This document shows positions 63,588 to 64,000 of a DNA stretch of 64,000 nucleotides, one piece after another. The number at the start of each line of letters is the position of its first letter. Position 1 is the first letter of the stretch. Source of the DNA: Pseudonocardia thermophila. Its GTDB lineage: Bacteria; Actinomycetota; Actinomycetes; Mycobacteriales; Pseudonocardiaceae. The position numbers were made by a program, and so were the translations under genes. Below the pieces are notes generated by a model. The model saw nothing but the letters and a program-made list of their open reading frames with translations. It had not been told where the DNA came from and made no database searches. The stretch is from the NCBI RefSeq assembly GCF_900142365.1, contig NZ_FRAP01000003.1, forward strand, positions 1 through 64,000. The letters run 5' to 3'.

Positions 63588-64000
63588 CGCCCTGCTCGAC
63601 CGCGCTGCCCGCTCCGTCCCGGCCCGCGCCGCTGCGCTGCGCACGCAGCCGGGACTCGTCGTCGCGCTGCTGACGCTCGCACTGGTGCTCGGCTGGGCGC
63701 TGCTGCCCGGGGTGTTCGCCTCCGGCGACCCGCTGCGCGCCGATCCGGCCGCCCGGTTGCTCCCGCCCGGTCCCGGGCACTGGTTCGGCACCGACGAGGT
63801 GGGCCGCGACCTGTGGACCCGCGTGGTGCACGGCACCGCGCTGTCGCTGCAGGCCACGCTGCTCGCCGTCGGGGTCGGGCTGCTGATCGGCTCGATCGTC
63901 GGCGTGATCGCGGGCTACGCCGGCGGCTGGGCGGACAGCCTGCTCATGCGCCTGGTCGACGTGCTGCTCGCCATCCCCGGTCTGCTGCTGTGCCTGGCCG
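63580..64000 (+). CDS. Peptide-type ABC transporter permease (DppC-like), partial
   Basis: Starts at GTG 63580, overlapping the previous gene by 8 bp, and runs off the window; 140 residues visible. The first membrane helix is QPGLVVALLTLALVLGWALL. Then HWFGTDEVGRDLWTRVVHGT, the DppC/OppC signature, and the start of the second and third helices. The ATPases of this importer are expected beyond the window edge. Confidence 0.92.
   Translation, partial: MPDALLDRAARSVPARAAALRTQPGLVVALLTLALVLGWALLPGVFASGDPLRADPAARLLPPGPGHWFGTDEVGRDLWTRVVHGTALSLQATLLAVGVGLLIGSIVGVIAGYAGGWADSLLMRLVDVLLAIPGLLLCLA

Overview
The window is very GC-rich DNA with actinobacterial gene styles: many GTG starts, ATGA/GTGA stop-start overlaps, F420-type and LLM flavin enzymes, PadR, TerD and DUF5709-type proteins. 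A Pseudonocardia-like member of the Pseudonocardiales is the best guess. This rests on the group 1h hydrogenase set, the cobalt-type nitrile hydratase in beta-alpha-activator order, and the form I CO dehydrogenases. The genus is inferred, not proven. No rRNA, tRNA or CRISPR array was recognised.

Layout. 1-0.4 kb: internally deleted IS481-type remnant. 0.4-0.9 kb: no supported gene. 0.9-1.7 kb: membrane protein. 1.9-9.8 kb: one long operon for a high-affinity [NiFe] hydrogenase (small and large subunits, NifU-like, DUF5947, DUF6084, unknown protein fused to a maturation protease, small membrane protein, hypC, hypA, hypB). 9.8-13 kb: PadR regulator divergent from a rifampicin-phosphotransferase-like enzyme. 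13-20.9 kb: housekeeping and stress genes (DUF4393, DUF445, pirin, Fur-dps, TerD, DUF5709, receiver-like protein). 20.9-25.3 kb: LLM oxidoreductase and an NMT1/THI5-type ABC importer. 25.5-31.4 kb: degenerate SF1-helicase-like coiled-coil protein, SDR, cupin, VOC protein, HerA-like ATPase. 31.5-32.3 kb: ABC-F gene remnant lying exactly between two repeat elements.

32.3-49.7 kb is a carbon monoxide oxidation locus. Two CoxM-CoxS-CoxL sets are transcribed divergently from one intergenic region, and both large subunits carry the form I AYxCSFR motif. The left set continues into an XdhC-YHS protein, a MoxR ATPase (CoxD) and a VWA protein (CoxE). The right set continues into CoxG and five consecutive small single-pass membrane proteins. 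A second CoxD-CoxE operon follows, then a divergent LysR regulator. A shared palindrome (GG[A/T]TAAGC...CTTAG) lies both between the two cox operons and in front of the LysR gene, suggesting one regulon. Together with the hydrogenase, the window encodes oxidation of both H2 and CO, the usual pair of trace-gas energy sources for persisting actinobacteria.

50.7-54.5 kb: nitrile-to-acid operon (amidase, Co-type nitrile hydratase beta, alpha, activator, 2Fe-2S protein). It faces an ArsR regulator plus an unusual SRPBCC-AmiC-like fusion that may sense amides. 56.6-64 kb: probable organosulfur acquisition operon. It has a cysteine-containing leader peptide, three LLM flavin monooxygenase-like proteins, a GNAT acetyltransferase and a peptide-type ABC importer, whose second permease runs off the window.

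Dispersed palindromes of at least two families, tandem repeats and a 35-bp inverted-repeat cassette punctuate the gene boundaries. At several places they appear to have altered genes: a hydrogenase protease fusion, a CoxE C-terminus and the ABC-F remnant.
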